DNA of 64,000 bases from Vallitalea okinawensis (lineage in GTDB: Bacteria > Bacillota > Clostridia > Lachnospirales > PQDH01): positions 62,001 through 126,000 of the forward strand of contig NZ_PQDH01000010.1 in assembly GCF_002964605.1 (NCBI RefSeq), read 5' to 3'. Positions 42,863 to 51,918 of this stretch are shown one piece after another; position 1 is the stretch's first letter; each line of letters starts with the position of its first letter. The translations under genes and the position numbers were made by a program. Below the pieces are notes generated by a model. It was not told the origin of the DNA and searched no databases. It was given only the letters and a program-made list of their open reading frames with translations.

Positions 42863-43331
42863 ATATAATCGAAATTTTATTCTTTAATCGATTAACTACT
42901 AAATAACGTAAGAATTTATAAAATAAATAGCCTATAATGACACCTATAGTATTCAAAATGATATCATCAACATCTAATTCACCAACCATAAACAAATGTT
43001 GCATAATTTCTGCAGTGCATATTGTTATCAAAGAGACTAATAATACTGACCAAAAACGATTGATCTTGGATATGAGAGGTAATAAACATCCAAAAGGTAT
43101 AAATAAGAGGATATTACCAAATATGTTCAAAAACCATATGGAGAATGTGAAATAATCAAAGTAATTGATATAAAGGCGAATAGTCCTTAAAGGAATAAGA
43201 TTAATATTATTATATGTATCTACTCTTGTTGAAATAAAGAAAAGAACATAGCATAATGCTATTAAATAGAAGAAAAAGAGTAGTTTTATGAAATTTTTAA
43301 AGTTTTGTCTATAAATCACTACAATATTCAT
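42861..43331 (-). CDS. VanZ-like family membrane protein
   Basis: A 156-residue membrane protein with four to five hydrophobic helices. VanZ-family marks: NLIPLRTIRLYINYFD, NIFGNILLFIPFGCLLPLI, CTAEIMQHLFMVGELDVDDIILNTIGVIIGYLFYKF. VanZ itself raises teicoplanin tolerance in enterococci; the function of most homologues is unknown. The frame opens at 43352, but the ATG at 43331 follows CGGAGGATGCG and is preferred. Confidence 0.86.
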   Translation of the reverse strand: MNIVVIYRQNFKNFIKLLFFFYLIALCYVLFFISTRVDTYNNINLIPLRTIRLYINYFDYFTFSIWFLNIFGNILLFIPFGCLLPLISKINRFWSVLLVSLITICTAEIMQHLFMVGELDVDDIILNTIGVIIGYLFYKFLRYLVVNRLKNKISII

Positions 43332-43676
43332 ACGCATCCTCCGTTGATTCAAACCTTGTCAATAAAACCTACTGTATTTTATTTTATAGTATTTTAGAAA
43401 CGAATTCAATAAAGATTCCTCAATGTAAAAGATAAATCCAGCAAAAAAACGAAGTATTGTAGAGAGCAACCTCATATAACTGATTATTTTGGATAACAAT
43501 GCTGGAATAAGTTATATGGATTCATATTCAGCTATGTCAATTGTTAGTGGAAAATTATGAATATAAGAGAGGCGGTGATTAAAATATGTGTTTAAAAGAT
43601 GATGAAATTTTGCTATAATGTATTATAAGTTTAAGATTGGAAAAGATTAAAGTTAGTATATCTTAACTTAATATAT
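43332..43676. other. Intergenic region before fabT, no gene called
   Basis: Contains a long-range inverted repeat CATATAACT (43473-43481) / AGTTATATG (43510-43518) nested with CCAGCA (43438) / TGCTGG (43500), and a 10-codon frame (43584-43616, MCLKDDEILL) behind an excellent ribosome site GAGGCGGTGATTA. The mini-frame could be a leader peptide of fabT, but there is no downstream attenuator visible. Confidence 0.35.
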
Positions 43677-43694
43677 AAAAGATGATTATCTTTT
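43677..43694 (+). promoter_or_regulatory. Palindrome before fabT, possible autoregulatory site
   Basis: AAAAGAT (43677-43683) / ATCTTTT (43688-43694) around GATT, 21 bases before the fabT start codon. It resembles but does not equal the FabT box at 44282. Confidence 0.45.
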
Positions 43695-43715
43695 AAGTAA
43701 TAGGTAGGGAAGATT

Positions 43716-44162
43716 ATGGAAAAAAATATCGAAAAAATCAATAATTTATTGGTAGACATTTTTGATAGCATTTTACTAATTGAAGAGAAAGCTCTTAAGA
43801 ATGGTGAAATAAAAGATTTATCTATTACTGAATATCACACTATTGTAGCCATAGGATTAGATCGTTCCAGAACCATGTCTGAAGTAGCTAAGGATTTAAA
43901 TATCACAGTGGGTACTTTAACCACGGCTATTAATAGACTTGTTAAAAAGGGGTATGTAGATCGCAGGCGAGAAGAAACAGATAGACGTATAGTCAAAATA
44001 TTCTTAACAGAAAAAGGTAAAGTAGCTTTTAAGAATCATGAGAAATTTCATGAAGAGATGATTCAAAGTATGTTAAAAGATATAAAGATTGATCACCAAT
44101 ACTTGTTGATTAAATCTCTAACCAATATCAATGAATATTTGCATTACAAATACAAGAAATAG
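43716..44162 (+). CDS. fabT: MarR-family repressor of fatty acid synthesis, FabT-like
   Basis: A 148-residue winged-helix regulator. Seen: LSITEYHTIVAIGL, MSEVAKDLNITVGTLTTAINRLVKKGYVDRRREETDRRIVKIFLTEKG, the MarR recognition helix and wing with the conserved D-R-R. The length and its place immediately before fabH match FabT of streptococci and clostridia, which represses the fab operon with long acyl-ACP as corepressor. A consensus FabT box lies on the fabH promoter downstream. The start ATG follows GGTAGGGAAG. Confidence 0.9.
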   Translation: MEKNIEKINNLLVDIFDSILLIEEKALKNGEIKDLSITEYHTIVAIGLDRSRTMSEVAKDLNITVGTLTTAINRLVKKGYVDRRREETDRRIVKIFLTEKGKVAFKNHEKFHEEMIQSMLKDIKIDHQYLLIKSLTNINEYLHYKYKK

Positions 44163-44253
44163 AATAATCAGTCCTTTGATAGCGTATAATTATATAGGGG
44201 CTGATTGGTCATTGAGGTCATTGGTTAATTTTGTTAATTGTATAAAAAATCAC

Positions 44254-44294
44254 TTGACAAACTTTTTTTTATCGTATATACTTTGATTATCAAA
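44254..44294 (+). promoter_or_regulatory. fab operon promoter with FabT box at the start site
   Basis: TTGACA (44254-44259), 17-base spacer, TATACT (44277-44282), a near-consensus promoter. TTTGATTATCAAA (44282-44294) overlaps its 3' end and the expected transcription start. This matches the streptococcal FabT site (TTTGATTATCAAA core), so repressor binding would block RNA polymerase. The region between fabT and fabH otherwise holds nothing. Confidence 0.85.
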
Positions 44295-44334
44295 ATATTT
44301 GATTGATGAACTTAATCAGAAAGTAGGTGTAACT

Positions 44335-45276
44335 ATTAATATTGGTGTTCTGGGAACTGGTAAGTATGTACCCCCATTGATCTATAGTAATGACGATCTA
44401 GCAACAATGGTTGATACATCTGATGAATGGATTAAGTCAAGAACGGGTATTGAGCAAAGAAGAATAGCCCAAGATGAAACGACTTCTGATTTAGCATCAA
44501 AAGCAGCCATAGAAGCATTAAAAGCTGCGGATACAGAAGCTAAAGACATCGATTTAATCATTGTTGCAACATTGACACCTGATGCATTTACACCATCTAC
44601 ATCCTGTTTAGTTCAAGATAAAATTGGTGCTAGCAATGCTGCATGCTTTGATTTATCAGCAGCTTGTTCAGGTTTTGCATATGCACTGACTACGGCATAT
44701 CAATTTATTAAAACTGGAACTTACAAGAAAGTTTTAGTTATTGGAGCTGAGACACTGTCAAAGATAACAGATTGGAATGACCGTAATACATGCGTTTTAT
44801 TTGGTGATGGTGCTGGAGCAGTTGTTCTTGGTCCTAAAGAAAATGCTGATATCTTGGGAATATATAATGGTGCAGACGGTAGTAAGGGGAGTCTCCTTAC
44901 AAGTTATTCAGGTTTATTCGGTGGTGAGAAATATATACAGATGGATGGTAGAGAAGTGTACAAATTTGCTACTTCCATTATGAAGACTTGTGTAGATGAA
45001 GTCTTAAAAGATACAGAGTATACAATTAATGATGTAGATCAATTCGTATTACATCAAGCTAATATTCGTATCATTAATTCCATCAAACGTAAATTAAAAT
45101 TAGATGAAAGTAAGTTCTATACTAACATGGACAAATACGGCAATACATCCTCAGCAAGTATACCAATTGCATTGGATGAGATGTGCCGACAAGGGAAAAT
45201 TAAAGATGGCGATAAAGTCATTTTAGCAGGCTTTGGAGGCGGCTTAACTTGGTCTTCATTATTTATGGTCTGGTAA
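44335..45276 (+). CDS. fabH: Beta-ketoacyl-ACP synthase III (FabH), possible ATT start
   Basis: A 313-residue enzyme (EC 2.3.1.180) that starts fatty acid synthesis by condensing acetyl-CoA with malonyl-ACP. Seen: GTGKYVPP, TSDEWIKSRTGIEQRRI, the catalytic Cys in DLSAACSGFAYAL, His in HQANIRII and Asn in GNTSSASIP. There is no ATG, GTG or TTG near the family's usual N-terminus. A TTG at 44299 is in frame but lies about 10 bases after the predicted transcript start and has no ribosome site. ATT at 44335 lies 5 bases behind AGGTG and gives a natural N-terminus NIGVLGTGKYVPP. If TTG is used the protein has 325 residues. Confidence 0.93.
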   Translation: MNIGVLGTGKYVPPLIYSNDDLATMVDTSDEWIKSRTGIEQRRIAQDETTSDLASKAAIEALKAADTEAKDIDLIIVATLTPDAFTPSTSCLVQDKIGASNAACFDLSAACSGFAYALTTAYQFIKTGTYKKVLVIGAETLSKITDWNDRNTCVLFGDGAGAVVLGPKENADILGIYNGADGSKGSLLTSYSGLFGGEKYIQMDGREVYKFATSIMKTCVDEVLKDTEYTINDVDQFVLHQANIRIINSIKRKLKLDESKFYTNMDKYGNTSSASIPIALDEMCRQGKIKDGDKVILAGFGGGLTWSSLFMVW

Positions 45277-45357
45277 TATTTTTTTGGAAAGAAACTTTGA
45301 TACTCAAAATAAAAGTAAATCAAAATATATTTTATTAAATTTTAGGAGGAAGTTATT

Positions 45358-45588
45358 ATGACATTTGAAAAAGTTAAAGAAATTATTGTGGATCAATTAG
45401 GTGTTGAAGAAGAGGAAGTAAAATTAGAAGCTAGTTTTAAAGAAGATTTAGATGCAGATTCATTAGATTTATTTGAAATCGTGACAGCTTTAGAAGAAGA
45501 ATTTGATATTGAAATCCCAACAGAAGATTTACAAGCAATCAAAACAGTTAAAGATGCTGTAGATTACATCGAAAAACAAAACGCGTAA
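45358..45588 (+). CDS. acpP: Acyl carrier protein
   Basis: A 76-residue acidic carrier protein. The phosphopantetheine serine is in [11 protein letters not shown] (about residue 37). Helix II is highly acidic ([17 protein letters not shown]), which is the docking face for the Fab enzymes. It is preceded by AGGAGG and lies 81 bases behind fabH in the fatty acid operon. Confidence 0.97.
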   Translation: MTFEKVKEIIVDQLGVEEEEVKLEASFKEDLDADSLDLFEIVTALEEEFDIEIPTEDLQAIKTVKDAVDYIEKQNA

Positions 45589-45632
45589 TCTTCTTGACGT
45601 TATTTTTTTGAGAGATATTAGGGAGTGTTAAG

Positions 45633-46556
45633 GTGAGAGATTCAGTTATCGCTAAGAGATTAGGTCTAAAATATCCCATTTTCCAAGGCGCAATGGCTTG
45701 GGTTGCAGAACATAACTTGGCAGCAGCTGTATCCAATGCTGGAGGCTTAGGCATCATAGCAGCCGGCACAGCACCTGCAGACATGGTTAGGGATGAAATT
45801 AGAAAAGCTAAAGCACTAACAGATAAGCCATTTGGTGTTAATATTATGCTCTTAGCAGACAATTGCGATGAAGTTGCTAAAATTGTTTGCGAAGAAGGTG
45901 TTCAAGTCGTAACGACTGGCGCAGGTAATCCACAGAAGTATATGGAAATGTGGAAAGAGCATGGTATCTTTGTTGCTCCAGTAGTACCAGCTGTTTCACT
46001 TGCTAAAAGGATGGAAAAGTATGGCGCAGATGCAGTTATTGTAGAAGGCTGTGAAGCTGGAGGTCATATTGGAGAAGTCACTACCATGGCTCTCGTTCCT
46101 CAAGTAGTTGATGCAGTTAACATTCCAGTAATCGCTGCCGGAGGTATTGCTGATGGTAGAGGTATTGCTGCAGTGAGCATGTTAGGTGCAGATGCTATGC
46201 AAGTTGGTACTAGATTCTTAGTAGCTCATGAATGTGTTGTACATGATGATTACAAAGAAAAAGTTTTAAAAGCTAAAGATAGAGATGCTGTAGTATCAGG
46301 ACGCTCTACAGGTCATCCAGTGAGATCACTGAAAAATAAATTAACAAGAGATTTTGCTAAGCTTGAGAAAAACGGTGCTGATAGTGAAGCAATTGAAAAA
46401 TTAGGTGCTGGTGCACTTCGATTAGCAGTTGTAGAAGGTGATGTTAATAACGGATCTCTTATGGCTGGGCAAATTGCTGGTCTTGTTTCTAAGAGACAAA
46501 GTTGTGAAGATATCATCGTTGAAATGTTTACACAAGCAGAAGAACTAATGAAATAA
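45633..46556 (+). CDS. fabK: Enoyl-ACP reductase II, FMN-dependent FabK
   Basis: A 307-residue TIM-barrel flavoprotein (EC 1.3.1.9) reducing enoyl-ACP with NAD(P)H in the last step of each elongation cycle. Seen: LKYPIFQGAMAWVAEHNLAAAVSNAGGLGIIAAG, GVNIMLL, the glycine-rich phosphate site VIAAGGIADGRGIAAVSMLGADAMQVGTRFLVAHEC. It belongs to the 2-nitropropane dioxygenase-like fold and replaces FabI in this operon; FabK enzymes are not inhibited by triclosan. The start is GTG at 45633 behind AGGGAG. Confidence 0.95.
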   Translation: MRDSVIAKRLGLKYPIFQGAMAWVAEHNLAAAVSNAGGLGIIAAGTAPADMVRDEIRKAKALTDKPFGVNIMLLADNCDEVAKIVCEEGVQVVTTGAGNPQKYMEMWKEHGIFVAPVVPAVSLAKRMEKYGADAVIVEGCEAGGHIGEVTTMALVPQVVDAVNIPVIAAGGIADGRGIAAVSMLGADAMQVGTRFLVAHECVVHDDYKEKVLKAKDRDAVVSGRSTGHPVRSLKNKLTRDFAKLEKNGADSEAIEKLGAGALRLAVVEGDVNNGSLMAGQIAGLVSKRQSCEDIIVEMFTQAEELMK

Positions 46557-46587
46557 TCGACCAGGTGGTGTCAGAGGAGGTATCTTT

Positions 46588-47535
46588 ATGGGTAAAGTCG
46601 CATTTTTATTTTCAGGTCAAGGTAGTCAATATGTAGGTATGGGTAAAGAAATTGCTGAGTCATTTGAGGTTAGCAAAAGTGTATATAAGCAAGCAGACCA
46701 TGCTCTTGGTTTTTCATTGAGTGATATGTGCTTCAGTGGTGACGAAGCGGAACTTAATTTAACAGAAAATACACAGCCTGCTGTATTAACAACATCCATA
46801 GCTATATTAGAGGCGATTAAGCAATACGGTGTAGCGCCAGATGTGGTAGCTGGATTAAGTTTAGGAGAGTATTCGGCATTAGTATGTAATGGTGTCCTAG
46901 GCTTTGAAGATGCTGTTAAACTGGTTAAAAAGCGTGGTAAGTACATGCAAGAAGCTGTGCCAGAAGGTAAAGGCACAATGGCGGCTATTCTTGGACTTGA
47001 TCGAGAAAAGGTAGAACTCATTTGTGAGGAAATGTCCACATATGGAATCGTAGAACCAGCTAACTATAATTGCAAAGGTCAGATTGTTATCGCAGGTGAA
47101 GTTGCAGCTGTTCAGGCGGCATGCGATAGAGCAACTGAGTTAGGAGCAAAAAGAGCTATTATGCTTAAGGTTAGTGGACCATTCCATACAACAATGCTAC
47201 AACCAGCAGCGGATAACCTTGAAAAAGAATTAAAAAATATGCCACTTAATACCCCAGAGGTACCTTATGTAACCAATGTAACAGGAGAGTATGTACATGA
47301 CCATAAAGAAGTAAAAACACTCTTAAAGAAACAAGTCATGTCCCCTGTATATTGGGAAGATAGTATTAAGAAGATGATTAATGAAGGTGTTGAAACTTTC
47401 ATTGAGATCGGACCAGGTAGATCATTAAGTTCTTTTGTTAAAAAAGTAGATAGAAAGAAAAAGATCTACAATGTCGAAGATCTAAGCTCCTTGAGTAAAG
47501 TTGTTAAAGAGATAAAGGAAGTGGACATATGTTAA
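46588..47535 (+). CDS. fabD: Malonyl-CoA:ACP transacylase
   Basis: A 315-residue acyltransferase (EC 2.3.1.39) that loads malonyl groups on ACP. Seen: FLFSGQGSQYVGMG, catalytic Ser in GLSLGEYSALV (about residue 92), Arg in KRGKYMQEA, and His in GPFHTTML (about 203). The C-terminal VETFIEIGPGRSLSSFVKK is typical. The start ATG follows AGAGGAGG; the end overlaps fabG by 7 bases. Confidence 0.97.
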   Translation: MGKVAFLFSGQGSQYVGMGKEIAESFEVSKSVYKQADHALGFSLSDMCFSGDEAELNLTENTQPAVLTTSIAILEAIKQYGVAPDVVAGLSLGEYSALVCNGVLGFEDAVKLVKKRGKYMQEAVPEGKGTMAAILGLDREKVELICEEMSTYGIVEPANYNCKGQIVIAGEVAAVQAACDRATELGAKRAIMLKVSGPFHTTMLQPAADNLEKELKNMPLNTPEVPYVTNVTGEYVHDHKEVKTLLKKQVMSPVYWEDSIKKMINEGVETFIEIGPGRSLSSFVKKVDRKKKIYNVEDLSSLSKVVKEIKEVDIC

Positions 47536-48275
47536 AGATAGATGGCAAGGTTGCGGTTATAACTGGCGCCAATACAGGGATCGGACGTGAAACAGCTATT
47601 TCTTTAGCTAAACAAGGTGCAACTGTTGTGATTAACTACGTTGTAGGTGAAGAGTTAGCTGAAGAAGTAAAAAAGGAAATTGAGAGCTTCGGTGGAAAAG
47701 CCATCGTTAAGTATTGTGATGTAACTTCTTTTGAAGATACAAAAGTAATGATGGATGAAATCAAAAAAGAATTAGGCTCTTTAGATATATTAGTAAATAA
47801 TGCAGGTATAACAAGAGATACTCTTTTACTAAGAATGAAAGAAGAAGACTTTGACAAAGTAATAGATGTCAATCTTAAAGGAGCTTTTAATTGCGTAAAG
47901 CATGCTAGTAAGATCATGATGAAGCAAAGAAGCGGTCGAATTATTAACATTTCATCAGTAGTTGGACTTATGGGGAATGTAGGACAATGTAACTATTCTG
48001 CCTCAAAAGCTGGGTTACTAGGGATTACAAAGTCTGCGGCAAGGGAACTTGCACCTAGAGGCATCACTGTAAATGCCGTAGCTCCAGGTTTTATTGAATC
48101 AAAAATGACAGAAGTATTAAGCGATGATATTAAAGAAGCCATGTTAAGTAACATACCATTAAAGTCTTTTGGTAAAGCTAAAGATATAGCAAATGCTGTT
48201 ACTTTCTTAGCTTCAAATGAGGCACATTACATTACAGGTCAAGTCATTAGTGTTGATGGTGGAATGTACATGTAG
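47529..48275 (+). CDS. fabG: 3-oxoacyl-ACP reductase
   Basis: A 248-residue short-chain dehydrogenase (EC 1.1.1.100) using NADPH. Seen: cofactor site TGANTGIGRET (about 12-22), NNAGITRDTLLLRM, the catalytic Ser (NISSVVGLMG), Tyr-Lys in YSASKAG and the C-terminal GQVISVDGGMYM. The N-site uses TGANTGIG instead of the commoner TGASRGIG. ATG at 47529 overlaps the fabD stop, behind AAGGAAGTGG. Confidence 0.96.
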   Translation: MLKIDGKVAVITGANTGIGRETAISLAKQGATVVINYVVGEELAEEVKKEIESFGGKAIVKYCDVTSFEDTKVMMDEIKKELGSLDILVNNAGITRDTLLLRMKEEDFDKVIDVNLKGAFNCVKHASKIMMKQRSGRIINISSVVGLMGNVGQCNYSASKAGLLGITKSAARELAPRGITVNAVAPGFIESKMTEVLSDDIKEAMLSNIPLKSFGKAKDIANAVTFLASNEAHYITGQVISVDGGMYM

Positions 48276-48291
48276 AAGGAGGTTTCTCTAA

Positions 48292-49530
48292 ATGAAACAA
48301 CATAGAGTAGTCGTAACGGGTCTAGGTGCCATTACACCAATTGGAAATGATACAGAGACATTTTGGGAAAAAGTTAAGAACGGGGAATGTGGTATAGATT
48401 TTATATCTGCATTTGACACAAAAGAATTTAAAGCAAAGTTAGCGGCTGAAGTCAAAGGTTTCGATGCAAAGAAGCACATTGATAGAAAAGCTGCTCGTCG
48501 AATGGATCGCTTTACTCAATTTGCTGTTGTGGCGGCAAAAGAAGCTTTAGACCAATCAGAAGTGGATTTAGATGCTATAGATAAAGAGCGTTTTGGCGTA
48601 GTTGTTGGTTCTGGAATGGGAGCATTAGGAACCATTGAAACGGAAGTTGTTAAACTAAAAGAAAAAGGCGCTAAGCGAGTGGCTCCACTTTTTATTCCAA
48701 CTGTTATCTCCAATATGGCTGCAGGTAATATTGCTATACAGTTTGGTGCAAAGGGTATATGTACGAATGTTGTTACAGCTTGTGCATCAGGAACCCACTG
48801 TATTGGTGAAGCATTTAAAATGTTGCAAGTGGGCCGTGCTGATATGATATTAGCTGGAGGTACTGAAAGTACCATTACACCTCTTGGGTTAGCTGGATTC
48901 CAATCCTTAACAGCTTTAAGTGAAAGTGCTGATCCTAAAAAGGCATCACGCCCATTTGATAAGAAAAGAGACGGCTTTGTTATGGGTGAAGGTGCAGGAA
49001 TACTTTTATTGGAGACATTAGAACATGCAAAGCAAAGAGGAGCAAATATTTTAGCTGAAGTAGTTGGGTACGGTGCTACATGTGATGCTTTCCACATAAC
49101 TTCACCAGCAGAAGACGGAGATGGTGGTGCAAGAGCTATGGAACTAGCTGTAGAAGATGCAGGAATAGCTCCAGAAGAAGTATCATACATTAATGCACAC
49201 GGAACAAGTACACCGATTAATGATAAGACAGAAACTGCTGCTATTAAAAAGACTTTTGGTGACCATGCTTACCGTATTCCAGTAAGTTCAACTAAATCAA
49301 TGATAGGTCATTTATTAGGTGCTGCTGGCGGTGTTGAATCTGTTGTATGTATTAAAGCTCTTCAAGACGGTTATATTCCTGCTACAATTGGTTATGAAAC
49401 CAAAGATCCGGACTGCGATTTAGACTACGTACCAACAATTGGTCGTAAGAAGGATATAGAGTATGCTATGACAAACTCATTAGGCTTTGGTGGACATAAC
49501 GCAACATTACTGTTTAAAAGGTGGGAATAA
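48292..49530 (+). CDS. fabF: Beta-ketoacyl-ACP synthase II
   Basis: A 412-residue condensing enzyme (EC 2.3.1.179) elongating acyl-ACP with malonyl-ACP. The Cys-His-His triad is visible: Cys in VVTACASGTHCIGEAF (about 163), His in NAHGTSTPINDKTET (about 303), His in SSTKSMIGHLLGAAGG (about 340). The C-terminal NSLGFGGHNATLLFKRW is standard. Ribosome site AGAAGGAGG. Confidence 0.97.
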   Translation: MKQHRVVVTGLGAITPIGNDTETFWEKVKNGECGIDFISAFDTKEFKAKLAAEVKGFDAKKHIDRKAARRMDRFTQFAVVAAKEALDQSEVDLDAIDKERFGVVVGSGMGALGTIETEVVKLKEKGAKRVAPLFIPTVISNMAAGNIAIQFGAKGICTNVVTACASGTHCIGEAFKMLQVGRADMILAGGTESTITPLGLAGFQSLTALSESADPKKASRPFDKKRDGFVMGEGAGILLLETLEHAKQRGANILAEVVGYGATCDAFHITSPAEDGDGGARAMELAVEDAGIAPEEVSYINAHGTSTPINDKTETAAIKKTFGDHAYRIPVSSTKSMIGHLLGAAGGVESVVCIKALQDGYIPATIGYETKDPDCDLDYVPTIGRKKDIEYAMTNSLGFGGHNATLLFKRWE

Positions 49531-49532
49531 GT

Positions 49533-49997
49533 ATGGATTTTAAAGACATCGAAAAGTTAGTTAAACTAACCGATGAGTCAGGTTTAACCCATTTAGAAAT
49601 TAAAGACAAAGATTTTAAAATAACTCTTAAAAAAGAGAAAGAACAGGTAAGTGTACCTTATCAACAACCTATTTCAACTACAGTTCCGGTAACTACTCAG
49701 TCACCTTCTGTAGCCCAGCCAGTAGAAACAAAGGCTGATGAAAAAGTGAAACCAGATAACATTAAGGTGATCAAGGCACCTATGGTAGGTACTTTTTATG
49801 CCGCTTCAGGTCCTGATGTAGAACCTTTTGTTAAAGTTGGCGACAAGGTTAAGCAAGGTGATACAGTTTGTATATTAGAAGCCATGAAACTTATGAATGA
49901 TATTGAAAGTGAGTTTACTGGCACAGTTGTTAACATTTTGGTTGCTAATGAAGATATGGTCGAATATGGGCAACCTCTAATGGAAATAGAAGTTTAG
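49533..49997 (+). CDS. accB: Biotin carboxyl carrier protein of acetyl-CoA carboxylase
   Basis: A 154-residue protein: N-terminal helix (MDFKDIEKLVKLTDESGLTHLEIK), a Pro/Thr/Val-rich mobile linker (about 48-78) and the biotinyl domain, with the biotinylated Lys in EAMKLMNDIES. It carries CO2 between AccC and AccDA. A GTG at 49521 overlaps the end of fabF; the ATG at 49533 is spaced correctly from AGGTGG. Confidence 0.96.
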   Translation: MDFKDIEKLVKLTDESGLTHLEIKDKDFKITLKKEKEQVSVPYQQPISTTVPVTTQSPSVAQPVETKADEKVKPDNIKVIKAPMVGTFYAASGPDVEPFVKVGDKVKQGDTVCILEAMKLMNDIESEFTGTVVNILVANEDMVEYGQPLMEIEV

Positions 49998-50082
49998 AGA
50001 ATAGCCCCTTATAGGGGCTGTAATTATTTAAACAGAAAATGGTTTTGTTAATAAATTTCGTACAAATGAAAGGGGTATAGGT

Positions 50083-50508
50083 ATGTTAGATATTAAGCAA
50101 ATACAAGAAATAATACCACATCGTTACCCATTCTTATTGATTGACCAAATTGGTGAATTAGAGTCTGGGAAAAAAGCGGTTGGTTATAAAAATGTAACGA
50201 TGAACGAGTATTTCTTTCAAGGGCACTTCCCACAGGAGCCAGTAATGCCTGGTGTTCTTATTATAGAAGCATTGGCTCAAGTAGGTGCTGTAGCTATTCT
50301 TAGTCAAGAAGAGATGAAGGGTAAGATCGCTTACTTTGGTGGTATTAATAAAGCTAAATTTAAAGAAAAAGTAGTTCCTGGTGACCGTTTAAGACTTGAA
50401 GTAGAGATCGTTAAAGTAAAAGGGCCAGTAGGTGTAGGAAATGCAGTTGCATACGTAGGTGACAAAAAAGCTTGCCAAGCAGAATTAACATTTATAGTGG
50501 GTCAATAA
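50083..50508 (+). CDS. fabZ: 3-hydroxyacyl-ACP dehydratase
   Basis: A 141-residue hot-dog-fold dehydratase (EC 4.2.1.59). Seen: [11 protein letters not shown], catalytic His in [27 protein letters not shown] and the paired Glu in the same block, then [19 protein letters not shown] short plus-strand hairpin-like GCCCCTTATAGGGGC (50005-50019) lies between accB and fabZ and may modulate the operon. Confidence 0.97.
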   Translation: MLDIKQIQEIIPHRYPFLLIDQIGELESGKKAVGYKNVTMNEYFFQGHFPQEPVMPGVLIIEALAQVGAVAILSQEEMKGKIAYFGGINKAKFKEKVVPGDRLRLEVEIVKVKGPVGVGNAVAYVGDKKACQAELTFIVGQ

Positions 50509-50559
50509 GGTTTTAGCATACTTCTTACATGAGTAGCACAAAAGTTTGAAAGGTAGTGA

Positions 50560-51918
50560 ATGAAAATGTTTAGTAAGATTTTAATTGCAAATAGAGGTGA
50601 AATTGCTGTACGTATTATCCGCGCATGTCGAGAGATGGATATAGAAACAGTAGCGGTATATTCAACTGCAGATGCAGAAGCACTGCATACACAGTTAGCT
50701 GATGAAGCAGTTTGTATAGGTGAAGCCAATCCATTAAAAAGTTATTTGGATATGAAAAGTATATTATCAGCAGCAGTTTTAACTGGAGCAGAAGCTATTC
50801 ACCCCGGATTTGGCTTTCTATCTGAAAACTCTAAGTTTGCCACAATGTGTGAGGAGTGTGGTATTACATTCATTGGACCAACAGCAGATATGATTGATCG
50901 AATGGGTAATAAATCTGAAGCTAGAAAGACCATGATAGCGGCTGGTGTACCAGTGGTTCCAGGTTCAGAGGGAGCAATAGAAAGTATAGAGGCAGGATTA
51001 GCTCTAGCAGAAGACATCGGCTTCCCAGTTATGATTAAAGCATCAGCAGGCGGTGGAGGTCGTGGTATGCGGATTGCCCATAACAAAGATGAGTTTATCA
51101 ATAACTTCAATACAGCCCAAGCAGAAGCCAGAACAGCATTTGGTGATGATACAATGTATATTGAGAAATACATTGAAGAACCAAGACATATCGAGTTTCA
51201 GATTATTGGTGATGAACATGGTCATGTTATTCACCTTGGTGAGAGAGACTGTTCTATTCAGAGACGTCATCAAAAAGTAATTGAAGAGGCACCTTCAGCA
51301 GCTTTAACAGAAGAGATAAGAGTTGCCATGGGAAAAGATGCTGTTAAGGCCGCTCGATCCATTAATTATAAAAACGCAGGGACAATTGAGTTCCTATTAG
51401 ATAAGCACGGTGTTTATTACTTCATTGAAATGAATACTAGAATTCAAGTTGAACATCCTATAACAGAGATGATAACAGGTATTGATCTGATAAAGGAACA
51501 ACTCAGGGTAGCAGCAGGTGAAGAGTTAAGTATTGGCCAAGAAGATGTTGTTATTAAGGGGCATGCTATTGAATGTAGAATCAATGCTGAAGACCCCAGC
51601 AATAATTTCATGCCATCTCCAGGAAAAATCGATCAGCTTTATATACCAGGAGGCTTTGGGGTGCGTGTAGATAGTGCTGTTTATAATCAATACAAAATAC
51701 CTCCTAACTATGATTCTATGATCGCTAAGCTGATTGTTCATGATACAGATCGCGACAAAGCTATAGGGAAGATGAAAAGAGCCTTAGGTGAATTTGTTGT
51801 TAATGGAATCAAAACCAATATAGACTTCCAATACGCTCTTATTAATAATGAAAAATTCCAAAAAAATCAAATTGATACAGCTTTTATCGAGAAAAACTGG
51901 AGTGATTTAAATGCTTAA
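50560..51918 (+). CDS. accC: Biotin carboxylase subunit of acetyl-CoA carboxylase
   Basis: A 452-residue ATP-grasp enzyme (EC 6.3.4.14) that carboxylates the biotin of AccB. Seen: [36 protein letters not shown], the glycine-rich loop [49 protein letters not shown], and [21 protein letters not shown]. Two ATG codons (50560, 50566) are possible; the second gives the family's usual [12 protein letters not shown]. Its stop overlaps accD by 8 bases. Confidence 0.97.
   Translation: MKMFSKILIANRGEIAVRIIRACREMDIETVAVYSTADAEALHTQLADEAVCIGEANPLKSYLDMKSILSAAVLTGAEAIHPGFGFLSENSKFATMCEECGITFIGPTADMIDRMGNKSEARKTMIAAGVPVVPGSEGAIESIEAGLALAEDIGFPVMIKASAGGGGRGMRIAHNKDEFINNFNTAQAEARTAFGDDTMYIEKYIEEPRHIEFQIIGDEHGHVIHLGERDCSIQRRHQKVIEEAPSAALTEEIRVAMGKDAVKAARSINYKNAGTIEFLLDKHGVYYFIEMNTRIQVEHPITEMITGIDLIKEQLRVAAGEELSIGQEDVVIKGHAIECRINAEDPSNNFMPSPGKIDQLYIPGGFGVRVDSAVYNQYKIPPNYDSMIAKLIVHDTDRDKAIGKMKRALGEFVVNGIKTNIDFQYALINNEKFQKNQIDTAFIEKNWSDLNA

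Noticed and set aside
43584-43616. Ten-codon leader-like frame before fabT with a very good ribosome site
   Set aside because: No attenuator structure or codon pattern (runs of one amino acid) supports a leader peptide; kept only as a remark in the intergenic entry.
48516-49190. 224-codon minus-strand frame opposite fabF
   Set aside because: Shadow of fabF codon structure; product is Ser/Ala/Pro-rich with no family resemblance.
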